This document shows positions 9,580 through 19,001 of a stretch of DNA of 64,000 nt, in pieces. The position numbers and the translations under genes were made by a program. The DNA is from Streptococcus sp. WB01_FAA12 (GTDB lineage Bacteria > Bacillota > Bacilli > Lactobacillales > Streptococcaceae). Below the pieces are notes generated by a model. The model saw only the letters and a program-made list of their open reading frames with translations. It made no database searches and was not told the DNA's origin. Each line of letters starts with the position of its first letter. Positions within the stretch are counted from its first letter, which is position 1. The stretch spans positions 16,937-80,936 of the forward strand of contig NZ_JABAEX010000010.1 of assembly GCF_012843315.1 (NCBI RefSeq). Reading direction: 5' to 3'.

Positions 9580-10528
9580 CTTTTCGTCCCCCTCTCCATA
9601 GAAGTAGGATAAAGACGAGGCTACCGATGATTCCTAGCAAGAGACTGACAGACAGCTCATAGGGCCGAATGAGAACTTGAGAGAGGATATCGCAGGCCAG
9701 AACCAGATTGGCTCCGACCAGTGCGACGATGAGTTTGGTTTGACTCAAATTATCTCCATAGCGCTTGCGGACCAGATTGGGAACGATGACCCCGAGAAAA
9801 GGCAAGGCACCAACGGTAATCATGGTGACGCTTGTCGTTAGCGCCACCAGAAAGAGGGCCAGTTTTTCCAGTAGGGAGTAAGAAATCCCCAAACTCTCAC
9901 TGGTTTCCTTGCCCAGATTCATGATGGTAAAGGTTTGGGATAATTTCCAAACGGCTATCAGGATAATGAGGCCTAAGAAGAGCCACTCATACTGATGGGT
10001 CTGAATCATGGAGAAGGAGCCCTGGGTCCAGGCCGTCATACTCTGAACCAGATTGAAACGATAGGCGATAACTTCTGTGACAGAACCGATGATCCCGCTA
10101 TAGATAATCCCGATCAAGGGCAACATCCACCTTTCCTTTACAGAAAAAATAGTCATAAAGGCCAGGAAGAAGAGGGTAAATAAGATGGATGAGCCAAAAG
10201 CAAAGAGCATCTTTTGGGTCAGACTCGCAGACGGAAAGACAAAGAGGCTTAACACCATTCCCAGTTTGGCGGCTTCTGTCGTTCCGACTGTGCTTGGGGC
10301 AGCAAACTGATTTTGGGTAATGGTCTGCATGAGGAGTCCTGCCATGCTCATACTAGAGGCTGCAAGGAGAATACTGATGGTTCTTGGAAGACGCGACTCT
10401 TGAAAGAGAAGCCAGGTCTGTTGGTCAAAAGCAAAGAATTTTTCCCAAGAAAAATCACTGGTTCCAATGGTGATGGAGAGAAAGACAAGGAGTAGAAGTA
10501 AGCCAGTTAAAAAATGAGAGAGTTTCAT
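9569..10528 (-). CDS. piuB: Iron-complex ABC transporter permease (first)
   Basis: This 319-residue FecCD/BtuC-type permease has the SRLPRTISILLAA segment typical of the family N-terminus and the LPFLGVIVPNLVRKRYG coupling motif near residues 240-256. The ATG at 10528 is chosen because AAAGGA sits six bases upstream; a GTG 15 bp earlier would overlap that site. It is the first gene of the leftward piuBCDA operon. Confidence 0.9.
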   Translation of the reverse strand: MKLSHFLTGLLLLLVFLSITIGTSDFSWEKFFAFDQQTWLLFQESRLPRTISILLAASSMSMAGLLMQTITQNQFAAPSTVGTTEAAKLGMVLSLFVFPSASLTQKMLFAFGSSILFTLFFLAFMTIFSVKERWMLPLIGIIYSGIIGSVTEVIAYRFNLVQSMTAWTQGSFSMIQTHQYEWLFLGLIILIAVWKLSQTFTIMNLGKETSESLGISYSLLEKLALFLVALTTSVTMITVGALPFLGVIVPNLVRKRYGDNLSQTKLIVALVGANLVLACDILSQVLIRPYELSVSLLLGIIGSLVFILLLWRGGRKDAV

Positions 10529-10574
10529 GCCCCGTCCTTTCACGTAGATTTGGTATAAAAATACCCTTGGAGAT

Positions 10575-10603
10575 AATGTAACACGATTTTTTTAATCTGT
10601 CAT
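10575..10603 (-). promoter_or_regulatory. Promoter of the piu operon
   Basis: On the minus strand ATGACA and TACATT are separated by 17 bp, with TGT immediately before the -10 giving an extended -10. It lies about 50 bp upstream of the piuB start. Confidence 0.6.
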
Positions 10604-10624
10604 TAAATTTTCTGACAATTTAAT
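10602..10624. promoter_or_regulatory. Perfect AT-rich palindrome at the piu -35 (candidate operator)
   Basis: ATTAAATT and AATTTAAT form an exact inverted repeat with a 7-bp spacer. It abuts the -35 hexamer of the leftward piu promoter. It is a candidate operator for an iron-responsive repressor; in pneumococcus the orphan regulator RitR acts at piu. The assignment is inferred. Confidence 0.45.
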
Positions 10625-10761
10625 GTAGAAAGAAAGAAAAATTACTGAAATAACATCTGCCCCTCTATTTTATAGGATAAACTTGTAAAACCCAATCCAC
10701 CTTCCCACTACCCTTCTCCTATAAAAAGTGGTAAAATGGAGGACAGAAAGAAGGAACTGAT

Positions 10762-11826
10762 ATGACAACATTATTTTCAAAAATCAAAGAAGTAACAGAA
10801 CTTGCTGCAATCTCAGGTCATGAAGCGCCTGTCCGTACTTATCTTCGTGAAAAGTTGACACCGCATGTGGATGAAGTGGTGACAGATGGTTTAGGTGGCA
10901 TTTTCGGTATCAAGCATTCAGAAGCTACCGATGCGCCCCGTGTTTTGGTCGCTTCTCATATGGACGAAGTTGGTTTTATGGTCAGCGAAATCAAGCCAGA
11001 TGGTACCTTCCGTGTTGTTGAAATCGGTGGTTGGAATCCAATGGTAGTCAGCAGTCAACGCTTTAAACTCTTTACTCGTGATGGTCGTGAAACTCCTGTG
11101 ATTTCAGGCTCTGTCCCGCCACATTTAACACGTGGAACAGGTGGACCAACCATGCCAGCTATTTCAGATATCATTTTTGATGGTGGTTTTGCGGATAAGG
11201 CTGAGGCAGAAAGCTTTGGTATCCGTCCGGGTGACACGATTGTCCCTGATAGCTCCGCTATCTTGACAGCCAATGAAAAGAATATCATTTCAAAAGCTTG
11301 GGACAATCGCTACGGTGTCCTCATGGTAAGCGAGCTAGCTGAAGCTTTGTCAGGCCAAAAGCTGGGAAATGAACTCTATCTTGGCTCGAACGTTCAAGAA
11401 GAGGTTGGTCTTCGTGGCGCTCATACTTCCACAACTAAGTTTGACCCAGAAGTTTTTCTGGCAGTTGACTGTTCACCTGCTGGTGATGTTTATGGTGGCC
11501 AAGGCAAGATTGGGGATGGAACACTGATTCGCTTCTATGATCCAGGTCACTTGCTTCTTCCAGGTATGAAAGATTTCCTTTTGACAACGGCTGAAGAAGC
11601 TGGCATCAAGTACCAATACTACTGTGGAAAAGGCGGAACGGACGCTGGTGCAGCTCATCTAAAAAATGGTGGTGTCCCATCTACAACTATCGGTGTCTGT
11701 GCCCGTTATATCCATTCTCACCAAACTCTCTACGCGATGGATGACTTCTTAGAAGCCCAAGCTTTCTTGCAAGCCTTGGTGAAAAAATTGGATCGTTCAA
11801 CGGTTGATTTGATTAAACATTATTAA
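10762..11826 (+). CDS. pepA: M42-family glutamyl aminopeptidase
   Basis: This 354-residue cytosolic metallopeptidase removes N-terminal Glu/Asp residues. The M42 metal and catalytic motifs are visible: ASHMDEVGFMV (about residue 67), the AWDNRYG block (about 180), QEEVGLRGA (about 213), VDCSPAGD (about 235), and the late His in RYIHSHQ (about 318). AAGGAAC precedes the ATG, and an extended -10 (TGG TAAAAT) lies about 30 bp upstream. It is followed 20 bp later by an immunity-like gene. Confidence 0.93.
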   Translation: MTTLFSKIKEVTELAAISGHEAPVRTYLREKLTPHVDEVVTDGLGGIFGIKHSEATDAPRVLVASHMDEVGFMVSEIKPDGTFRVVEIGGWNPMVVSSQRFKLFTRDGRETPVISGSVPPHLTRGTGGPTMPAISDIIFDGGFADKAEAESFGIRPGDTIVPDSSAILTANEKNIISKAWDNRYGVLMVSELAEALSGQKLGNELYLGSNVQEEVGLRGAHTSTTKFDPEVFLAVDCSPAGDVYGGQGKIGDGTLIRFYDPGHLLLPGMKDFLLTTAEEAGIKYQYYCGKGGTDAGAAHLKNGGVPSTTIGVCARYIHSHQTLYAMDDFLEAQAFLQALVKKLDRSTVDLIKHY

Positions 11827-11846
11827 ACATAAGGGAGGTGGTCAGG

Positions 11847-12143
11847 ATGGCAGAACCAAACCTAGAAAGCCTTATAAGAGATCTCTACAACCATGCTCGT
11901 CAGGGTTTGAGTGAAGATTTAGTTGCTGCTCTCCTAGAGACTGCTAAAAAACTACCAACTACAAATGAGCAATTACTAGCAGTCCGACTCTCAGGACTGG
12001 TCACCCGTGAATTGCTCATCAATCCCAAACACCCAGCACCTGAGTTGCTCAACTTGGCGCGCTTTATCAAAAGAGAAGAAGCCAAGTATAGGGGCACTGC
12101 AGTTTCTGCTATCATGTTTGGAGAACTCTTTAAAATGCTTTGA
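11847..12143 (+). CDS. Bacteriocin-immunity-like protein (EntA_Immun type)
   Basis: This small four-helix protein (98 residues) resembles the enterocin A/pediocin immunity family, with amphipathic helices, no signal peptide and no membrane segment. The ATG at 11847 is chosen because GGGAGG ends eight bases before it; the upstream in-frame GTG would lie within that site. No bacteriocin precursor gene is next to it, so it may protect against bacteriocins made by neighbours (inference). Its stop codon lies inside the downstream terminator stem. Confidence 0.65.
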   Translation: MAEPNLESLIRDLYNHARQGLSEDLVAALLETAKKLPTTNEQLLAVRLSGLVTRELLINPKHPAPELLNLARFIKREEAKYRGTAVSAIMFGELFKML

Positions 12144-12169
12144 TTCCACTGTGAATCAAAGCATTTTTT
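12135..12169 (+). terminator. Rho-independent terminator overlapping the immunity-gene stop
   Basis: ATGCTTTGATTC pairs perfectly with GAATCAAAGCAT and is followed by a T-run. The last two sense codons and the TGA of the upstream gene form part of the left stem. Confidence 0.92.
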
Positions 12170-12202
12170 ATATGTCAGAAAAAACATTTTTGATGAGGAG
12201 AT

Positions 12203-12233
12203 GAAAAAGCCATCCCATTCAGGATAGCTTTTT
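12203..12233 (-). terminator. Terminator of the Na/Pi transporter gene
   Basis: Read leftward, AAAAAGCTATCC pairs with GGGATGGCTTTTT around a short loop (with one G-T pair), and it lies directly after the stop codon of the minus-strand gene. Confidence 0.85.
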
Positions 12234-12238
12234 GGTTA

Positions 12239-13870
12239 TTAGATTTGTTCAGCGATGACCTTCTCGGCTAGGTTCATAGCATGGTCAGAGACACGAGTGT
12301 AGTGGGAAATGATGTCGATAAAGTTGACTCCAGCTTGTGTAGAACACTCACCCTTGTTAAGGCGTTTGATGTGGGTCTTTCTGAGAACGCGTTCCATATT
12401 GTTGATTTCTTTATGGCGTTCAACCAGACTTTGAGCTTTTTCAATATCATTGTTTTCCACACTATCAAGGGCATCCTTGATAAATGCAGTTGTTGCTTGA
12501 TAAATTTCAGCTAATTCCTCTAAAGCAGCATCAGAGAACTGAACATTCTTACGTTGAAGGTAGTCGGTTAGGTTGAGCAAGCCTTCTGCGTGGTCCCCAA
12601 TCCGTTCCAAATCACGAGACGAATCCAGGATGTTAGTCAAGACTTCGCTTTCCTTTTGACTCAAGGATTCGCTTGAGAGTCTGATGAGGTAACGAGTGAG
12701 TTTTTCATCGATGGTGTTGATGGCTTCCTCTGTCTTGTGCCCTTTTTCAGCTACCTTTTCATCCAAACCGATGATATAGGTATAAGAAAGGTCAAAAGCT
12801 TTGGCTGCATAGTTTCCTAAGTGCAAAAGTTCTTTTTTGGCATTTCCTAGAGCGATAGAAGGAGATTGCTGGATAAGTTGCTCGTCGAGATAGAGGGGCT
12901 CGTACTTGACAACCTCGTCTTCACCAGGGATGAGCTTGGTTACAAAGTAGGCCAAGGCTCCGATGAATGGAAATTGTACAATGGTGTTACTTACGTTAAA
13001 GGCACCGTGCGAGAAGGCGATGGTCATCTCAGGTGAGAGGTGAAGGAGTGCCTGGAAGTACTCGATCATAGCAGTAAAGGGGCCTAATAAGATTAAGCAA
13101 AGAATAGTCCCTAAAACGTTAAAGGTAACGTGGGTTGCAGCAACGCGTTTCGCAGAGACATTGGCTCCAGCTGCGGCAATGATAACGGTTAGGGTTGTCC
13201 CGATATTATCTCCGAAAAGAACTGGTAGTGAACCTTTAAGATCAAGGAACCCACCTGCATAGAGGCCTTGCAAAATCCCGATTGTAGCCGAGGAAGCCTG
13301 GATGAGGACGGTAATCACTGCACCGGCCACCACTCCTAAAATGGGGTTTTGTCCCAAAGTGACCATATACTCCTTGAATTGTGGTAAATCTTTAAGTGGG
13401 CTCATACCGGCACTGATGAGGTTAAGGGCGTAGAAGATTCCCCCAACACCAAACAGGATGCGACCGATATTGTTTGCTGTTCTGTTTTTTGTAAAGAAGA
13501 GGAACATGGTTCCAAGGAAAATCAAGGGCAAAGCATACTCACCAAGCTTGAAACCGATGATAAAGGAAGTAACGGTGGTTCCGATGTTGGCTCCCATGAT
13601 AATTCCGATAGCCTGTCTAAGAGTGAGAAGACTAGCGCTGACCAGCCCAACCGTGATAACTGTAACCCCTGTACTTGACTGAATCAGGGCAGTCACGACG
13701 ATTCCGACTAGAACGCCTAAAAAGGGATTGCTAGTGTACTTGTCAATGTAAAAACGAAGGCGATCTCCAGCAGCTTGTTGCAAACCGTCTCCCATGGTCT
13801 TGATACTGTATAAAAACAGTCCTAGACCTCCTAAAAAGTGAAATAAAATTTCCTGCCAATTAATGGACAT
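12239..13870 (-). CDS. Na+/phosphate cotransporter family protein with PhoU-like tail
   Basis: This 543-residue protein joins a NptA/PNaS-type transporter (residues about 1-310) to a cytoplasmic PhoU-like helical domain (about 345-540). The transporter half has the duplicated QSST/QASSAT motifs (IQSSTGVT at about 65, IQASSATIG at about 191), which form the inverted-repeat substrate site, and two GxNIGTT segments. It probably imports phosphate with sodium. The PhoU-like tail, rich in heptad-type helices, may regulate it. It is monocistronic, converging with the pepA unit. Confidence 0.9.
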   Translation of the reverse strand: MSINWQEILFHFLGGLGLFLYSIKTMGDGLQQAAGDRLRFYIDKYTSNPFLGVLVGIVVTALIQSSTGVTVITVGLVSASLLTLRQAIGIIMGANIGTTVTSFIIGFKLGEYALPLIFLGTMFLFFTKNRTANNIGRILFGVGGIFYALNLISAGMSPLKDLPQFKEYMVTLGQNPILGVVAGAVITVLIQASSATIGILQGLYAGGFLDLKGSLPVLFGDNIGTTLTVIIAAAGANVSAKRVAATHVTFNVLGTILCLILLGPFTAMIEYFQALLHLSPEMTIAFSHGAFNVSNTIVQFPFIGALAYFVTKLIPGEDEVVKYEPLYLDEQLIQQSPSIALGNAKKELLHLGNYAAKAFDLSYTYIIGLDEKVAEKGHKTEEAINTIDEKLTRYLIRLSSESLSQKESEVLTNILDSSRDLERIGDHAEGLLNLTDYLQRKNVQFSDAALEELAEIYQATTAFIKDALDSVENNDIEKAQSLVERHKEINNMERVLRKTHIKRLNKGECSTQAGVNFIDIISHYTRVSDHAMNLAEKVIAEQI

Positions 13871-14185
13871 TTCTTTTTCCTCCGAAAAATAATAACGGAA
13901 TTTCTCCTATTCTATTTTAAAGGATAAAAGTAAATCTCACAAGTGTTTTCTTGATATTTTAGTAAGAAATCGCTAACTTTTTTAAATTTCTTCCTTAAAT
14001 AGAGTTCTTACCTCAAGTATAAATGTCTGCAAGGATTATATCCAAATTTAACTGTTTTTTATCCTAGTTATAGTTTATGCGTAAAATAGATTGACAACGT
14101 TTTCATATAAGATAGAATGAAGATAATCCTGTTCTGATGATTGATTGCGGGAACAGTTACTTTTTTGTTCTATTAGGAGGATAAG
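13871..14185. other. Divergent regulatory region between Na/Pi transporter and endoD
   Basis: This 315-bp AT-rich stretch contains the leftward ribosome-binding site of the transporter gene and, at 14091-14118, the promoter and cre-like site of endoD. The remaining sequence shows no open frame or obvious repeat. Confidence 0.6.
14091..14118 (+). promoter_or_regulatory. endoD promoter with overlapping cre-like site
   Basis: TTGACA and TAGAAT are 16 bp apart. The sequence TTGACAACGTTTTCAT (14091-14106) begins at the -35 and matches the cre consensus WTGNAARCGNWWNCAW with one mismatch. A repressor bound there would cover the -35 and spacer, so glucose repression through CcpA is expected (inference). 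Confidence 0.65.
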
Positions 14186-17100
14186 ATGAAAGATCTATTT
14201 TTTGAAAAACGTTGCCGTTACAGTATTCGTAAGCTGTCAATCGGGGCTTGTTCCTTGATGATTGGATCAGCTTTATTTGCGAGTCCAGCTCTTGCCGAAC
14301 AGGTTGCTGTCCCTGAGACAGTTGCCAATACAAGTGCTCAAGCGACAAGTGCCAGTGAAACTGCTAATCCAGACACTGCAGCTATCGAAAAACAATTAGA
14401 GGAAACTGAAAACAAAGTAGCTGAGCAACCAATTTCAGAAAACACTTCAGCAATAACTAATCTAGTTAATGAAAAAGAAGAAGCGAAACCAGCTCCGACA
14501 GAAACAGCTGAAAAACCAACTGATAAAGAAGGAGTCAAGCCTGAGGAAGCTCCTCAAGTGGTTGACAATAAAGCCGACAAACCAAGTCTAGCAGACGTTC
14601 CTAAAAATGAAGAGAAGAGTCTCCGGCCAAAAGAAATCAAATTTGATACTTGGAATGATTTGTTGAAATGGGAACCAGGTGCGCGCGAGGATGATCCCAT
14701 CAATCGTTCCTCAGTTGAACTCGCCAAGCGCCATAGAGGTCAGTTGGTTAACGAAAAAGCAAGCAGAAGAGCCAAGGTTCAGGCGCTAGCAAATACCAAC
14801 TCAAAGGCTAAAGACCACGCTTCTGTTGGTGGAGAAGAATTCAAGGCTTACGCCTTTGATTACTGGCAATACTTGGATTCAATGGTCTTCTGGGAAGGCC
14901 TAGTTCCTACTCCAGATGTCATTGATGCAGGGCACCGTAATGGTGTGCCTGTTTATGGAACCCTGTTCTTCAACTGGTCAAACAGCATCTCCGACCAAGA
15001 GAAGTTTGCTGAGGCTTTGAAGCAAGATGAAGATGGCACCTTCCCGATTGCACGTAAACTTGTTGAACTCGCTAAATACTATGGCTTTGATGGCTACTTC
15101 ATCAACCAAGAAACAACGGGGGAATTGGTAGCACCTCTTGGTGAAAAAATGCGCCAATTCATGCTCTATACAAAAGAATACGCGGCTAAGGTCAACCACC
15201 CAATCAAGTATGCTTGGTACGATGCCATGACCTACAAATATGGCCGTTACCACGAAGATGGTCTAGGTGATTACAACTACCAGTTTATGCAAAAAGAAGG
15301 AGATAAGGTCCCTGCAGATCAATTTTTTGCTAACTTCAACTGGAACAAGGAAAAAAATGACCACTCTGTAGAGATGGCAAAATGGCTAGAACGTAGCCAG
15401 TATGATGTCTTTGCAGGCTTAGAATTGCAACAAGGTGGTTCGTATAAGACCAAGGTCAACTGGGATGCTCTTTTAGATGAAAAAGGTAAGTTGCGCTTGT
15501 CACTTGGACTTTTTGCGCCGGATACAATTACCAGTCTAGGAAAAACAGGTGAAGACTACCACAAGAACGAGGATATCTTCTTCACAGGTTACCAAGGAGA
15601 TCCAACGGCTCAAAAACCAGGTGATAAAGAGTGGTATGGAATTGCCAATTTAGTTGCGGACCGCACTCCAGCAGTAGGCCGGACCTTCACTACATCTTTT
15701 AATACAGGTCATGGTAGAAAGTGGTTTGTAGACGGCAAAGTTTCTAAGGATTCTGAATGGAACTACCGTTCTGTTTCAGGTGTCTTACCAACATGGCGTT
15801 GGTGGCAGACTTCAACGGGGGAAAAACTTCGTGCAGAATATGACTTTACAGATGCCTACAATGGAGGAAATTCTCTTAAATTCTCAGGTGATGTAGCTGG
15901 TAAGACGGACCAAGATGTGAATTTGTATTCTACTAAACTAGAAGTGACGGAGAAAACCAAACTTCGTGTTGCCCACAAGGGAGGAAAAGGCTCGAAAGTT
16001 TATATGGCCTTCTCTACGACTCCAGACTACAAATTTGAGGATGCAGACGCATGGAAAGAACTGACTCTTTCTGACAACTGGATAAATGAAGAAATTGACC
16101 TTAGCTCACTAGCAGGTAAAACCATCTATGCAGTTAAACTCTTCTTCGAACATGAAGGTGCTGTAAAAGATTATCAGTTCAACCTAGGTCAATTAACCAT
16201 TTCAGACAATAACCAAGCACCTCAAGCCCCGACAGGTCTCTCTGTGGTGAAGCAATCTCTTAAGAATGCCCAAGAAGCTGAAGCAGTGGTTCAATTTTCG
16301 GGTAACCAAGATGCAGATTTCTATGAAGTCTACGAAAAAGACGGGGACAACTGGCGTTTGTTGACAGGTTCATCTGCTTCAACCATCTACTTGCCAAAAG
16401 TTAGCCGTTCTGCTAATGCGACTGGTACGACTCAGGAATTGAAAGTCGTTGCAGTTGGTAAAAATGGACTCCGTTCTGAGGCGGCGACAGCATCCTTTAA
16501 CTGGGGGATGACAGTTCAAGATACGACTCTCCCAAGACCTTTGGCTGAAAATATTGTTCCAGGGGCAACTGTTGTCGGTAGCACTTTCCCAAATACTGAA
16601 GGTGGAGAAGGTATCGAAGGCATGTTGAACGGTACGATTACAAGTCTATCAGACAAGTGGTCTTCAGGACAATTGAGCGGTAGTGTGGATATACGTTTGA
16701 CCAAGCCACGTACCGTTGTTAGATGGGTCATGGATCATGCGGGAGCTGGTGGTGAGTCTGTTAACGATGGTTTGATGAATACCAAGGACTTTGATCTTTA
16801 CTACAAGGATACAGATGGCGAGTGGAAACTAGCTAAGGAAGTCCGTGGCAATAAAGCGCACGTTACAGATATCACTCTTGACAAACCAATCACTGCCCAA
16901 GACTGGCGTTTGCATGTCATTACATCTGATAACGGAACACCTTGGAAGGCCATTCGTATCTACAACTGGAAGATGTACGAAACCTTGGACACAGAAAGTC
17001 AAAATATTCCAATGGCTAAGGTAGCTGCTCGTTCACTTGGAAACCACCAAGTTCAACTAGGCTTCTCTGATGTTCCAGCAGGCGCAACCATCACCGTTTA

Positions 17101-18958
17101 CGACAAGGCAGATTCACAAACACCAATTGCAACCTTGAAGACTGAAACTGGTGGCGACCTAGCAACAGCACCATTGGCCTTTGACAAGCAACCAACTCTC
17201 CTCTACTATCGTACCCAATTACCTGGCAAAGAAATCAGTAACACCTTGGCTGTAGCGATTCCACAGGATGAAAGAAAAATTAAATCTGTTAGCCTTGAAA
17301 AAGGACCTAAGAAGACGGTTTACAAAGAGGGAGAAAAACTTGATCTCAGAGGCGGAACACTCCGTATTCAATACGAAGGGGGACAAGCCGATGAGCTGAT
17401 TAACCTTACTCACTCAGGTGTGACGGTATCTGGATACGACGCTCATCAAAAAGGGGAACAAAACCTAACACTTCAATACCTTGGTTTACCAGTGTCAGGT
17501 GATCTGAAAGTCCAAGTGACAGGACAGGATGAAGGAAAATCAAAAGAAGTAGCGGGCTTGTATATTACTAAGAAACCAAAAACAGACTATCTAGTAGGGG
17601 ATCAACTGGATCTCTCTGAAGGTCGCTTCGGTGTCCTCTATGATGATGAGACGGAAGAAAGTCATGCCTTTACGGATCAAGGTGTTGGAATCAAGGGCTA
17701 TGATGCTCAGAAGACTGGACGACAAACCTTGACCTTGCATTACAAGGGACACACTGCTGAGTTCGATATCTTGGTTTCTCCAAAAGCAGCTGTCAACGAT
17801 GAGTACCTCAAACAAGAAATCACTGCTGCCCAAGGGCGCCAGTCAACCCTTGCCTATACCTTCTCAAGTGAGGACAAACAAGCTGTACTAGCAGAGAAAC
17901 TCAATGCAGCGAAAGCTGTTGCAGAAAACCATGATGCCAGTCAAGAAGAAGTCAACAAAGCCTTGAATGAATTGAAACAAGCTGGAGCGGATTTGGATGG
18001 TAACCAAGTGTATCAAGCAGCCAAAGAAGAGCTTGAAGGCTTGCTATCACAAGTTCGTGAAAAAGCACCTCAAGATGAGTTGATTGCCCAAGCAGAAGCT
18101 TTATTATCTTCACAAACGCCAACTCCTCAAGCTTTTGCGGAAATGAAAGAAAAGCTAAATAAGAAACGATCTCCTGCAGAAGAAAGTCACCACGTTGGTA
18201 GCATGAATCCAAATGAAGGAGCTCCAACGGTTGAAGTCCTCCCTGAACTAGTTGTTGAAACTGAAACAACAGCCTTTGAACGTCAAGAAAGACAAAATGT
18301 GGATCTTCTGAAAGGTCAACGTCAACTTGTCCAAAAAGGAGAAGAAGGGCAAATTCGTCGTCTAGTAGAAGTAGATGCCCAAGGCAAACGTACTCTTCAT
18401 TCGACTGAAGTTGTCAAGGAAGCAATCCCAGAAATCACCGAAGTTGGAACAAAAGTTCTGTCAAGCAACCAACCGGCTGAGGGAGTAAAAGACCTAGTTT
18501 TAGAAATTCCGAAACTAGAAATTGAAGAGGATACAGTTGCCTTCGAACGTCAAGAGCAATCAAATGCAAGCCTTCTAAAAGGTCAACGTCAGCTTGTTCA
18601 AAAAGGAGAAGAAGGGCGAATTCGTCGTCTAGTAGAAGTAGATGTCCAAGGCAAACGCACCCTTCATTCAACAGAAGTTCTTAAGGAAGCTATCCCAGAA
18701 ATCACAGAAGTTGGTATAAAAGAAGTGGCGCCAAGTCCAGATAAACCTCATGCTGATACCCTCTCTAAAGAGCAAAAGGGACTTCCAGCTACACCAAGTA
18801 CAAATGCTCCAACTGCAGAAGTGCCTGTCAAAGGTGAAGCAGCAAGCAAACAACTGCCAAATACAGGAGTAGAAACAGATGCCAGTCTAGTAGCTCTGGG
18901 GCTTCTCGGAGTGATGAGTGGCTATGGACTTGTAGCTTTGAAAAAGAGAGAGGATTAA
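14186..18958 (+). CDS. endoD: Cell-wall-anchored endo-beta-N-acetylglucosaminidase (GH85, EndoD)
   Basis: This 1590-residue surface enzyme cleaves the chitobiose core of N-glycans. In order it has: a YSIRK signal peptide (1-38); a Glu/Ala/Pro-rich linker (40-145); the GH85 catalytic domain (about 150-560) with the Asn-x-Glu active site in FINQET (N307, E309); beta-sandwich and carbohydrate-binding-like modules (about 560-930); two Ig-like repeats (about 1030-1200); a helical FIVAR-like segment (about 1210-1330); two near-identical G5-type repeats; and the sortase signal LPNTG with a membrane segment and KKRED tail. It removes host glycans with the exoglycosidases of this group. AGGAGG precedes the ATG, and a cre-like site suggests CcpA repression. 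Confidence 0.95.
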   Translation: MKDLFFEKRCRYSIRKLSIGACSLMIGSALFASPALAEQVAVPETVANTSAQATSASETANPDTAAIEKQLEETENKVAEQPISENTSAITNLVNEKEEAKPAPTETAEKPTDKEGVKPEEAPQVVDNKADKPSLADVPKNEEKSLRPKEIKFDTWNDLLKWEPGAREDDPINRSSVELAKRHRGQLVNEKASRRAKVQALANTNSKAKDHASVGGEEFKAYAFDYWQYLDSMVFWEGLVPTPDVIDAGHRNGVPVYGTLFFNWSNSISDQEKFAEALKQDEDGTFPIARKLVELAKYYGFDGYFINQETTGELVAPLGEKMRQFMLYTKEYAAKVNHPIKYAWYDAMTYKYGRYHEDGLGDYNYQFMQKEGDKVPADQFFANFNWNKEKNDHSVEMAKWLERSQYDVFAGLELQQGGSYKTKVNWDALLDEKGKLRLSLGLFAPDTITSLGKTGEDYHKNEDIFFTGYQGDPTAQKPGDKEWYGIANLVADRTPAVGRTFTTSFNTGHGRKWFVDGKVSKDSEWNYRSVSGVLPTWRWWQTSTGEKLRAEYDFTDAYNGGNSLKFSGDVAGKTDQDVNLYSTKLEVTEKTKLRVAHKGGKGSKVYMAFSTTPDYKFEDADAWKELTLSDNWINEEIDLSSLAGKTIYAVKLFFEHEGAVKDYQFNLGQLTISDNNQAPQAPTGLSVVKQSLKNAQEAEAVVQFSGNQDADFYEVYEKDGDNWRLLTGSSASTIYLPKVSRSANATGTTQELKVVAVGKNGLRSEAATASFNWGMTVQDTTLPRPLAENIVPGATVVGSTFPNTEGGEGIEGMLNGTITSLSDKWSSGQLSGSVDIRLTKPRTVVRWVMDHAGAGGESVNDGLMNTKDFDLYYKDTDGEWKLAKEVRGNKAHVTDITLDKPITAQDWRLHVITSDNGTPWKAIRIYNWKMYETLDTESQNIPMAKVAARSLGNHQVQLGFSDVPAGATITVYDKADSQTPIATLKTETGGDLATAPLAFDKQPTLLYYRTQLPGKEISNTLAVAIPQDERKIKSVSLEKGPKKTVYKEGEKLDLRGGTLRIQYEGGQADELINLTHSGVTVSGYDAHQKGEQNLTLQYLGLPVSGDLKVQVTGQDEGKSKEVAGLYITKKPKTDYLVGDQLDLSEGRFGVLYDDETEESHAFTDQGVGIKGYDAQKTGRQTLTLHYKGHTAEFDILVSPKAAVNDEYLKQEITAAQGRQSTLAYTFSSEDKQAVLAEKLNAAKAVAENHDASQEEVNKALNELKQAGADLDGNQVYQAAKEELEGLLSQVREKAPQDELIAQAEALLSSQTPTPQAFAEMKEKLNKKRSPAEESHHVGSMNPNEGAPTVEVLPELVVETETTAFERQERQNVDLLKGQRQLVQKGEEGQIRRLVEVDAQGKRTLHSTEVVKEAIPEITEVGTKVLSSNQPAEGVKDLVLEIPKLEIEEDTVAFERQEQSNASLLKGQRQLVQKGEEGRIRRLVEVDVQGKRTLHSTEVLKEAIPEITEVGIKEVAPSPDKPHADTLSKEQKGLPATPSTNAPTAEVPVKGEAASKQLPNTGVETDASLVALGLLGVMSGYGLVALKKRED
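18255..18723 (+). repeat. Tandem duplicated G5-type module inside endoD
   Basis: Two copies about 265 bp apart encode the same segment: FERQE, then LLKGQRQLVQKGEEG, IRRLVEVD, and EAIPEITEVG. The DNA of the two copies is nearly identical over roughly 115 bp from the LKGQ codons. This indicates recent duplication or gene conversion and a site where copy number could vary. Confidence 0.85.
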
Positions 18959-19001
18959 GGATAGATAGTATTTCTTAAGCTGAGATTAGAAAGAAATCGT
19001 T

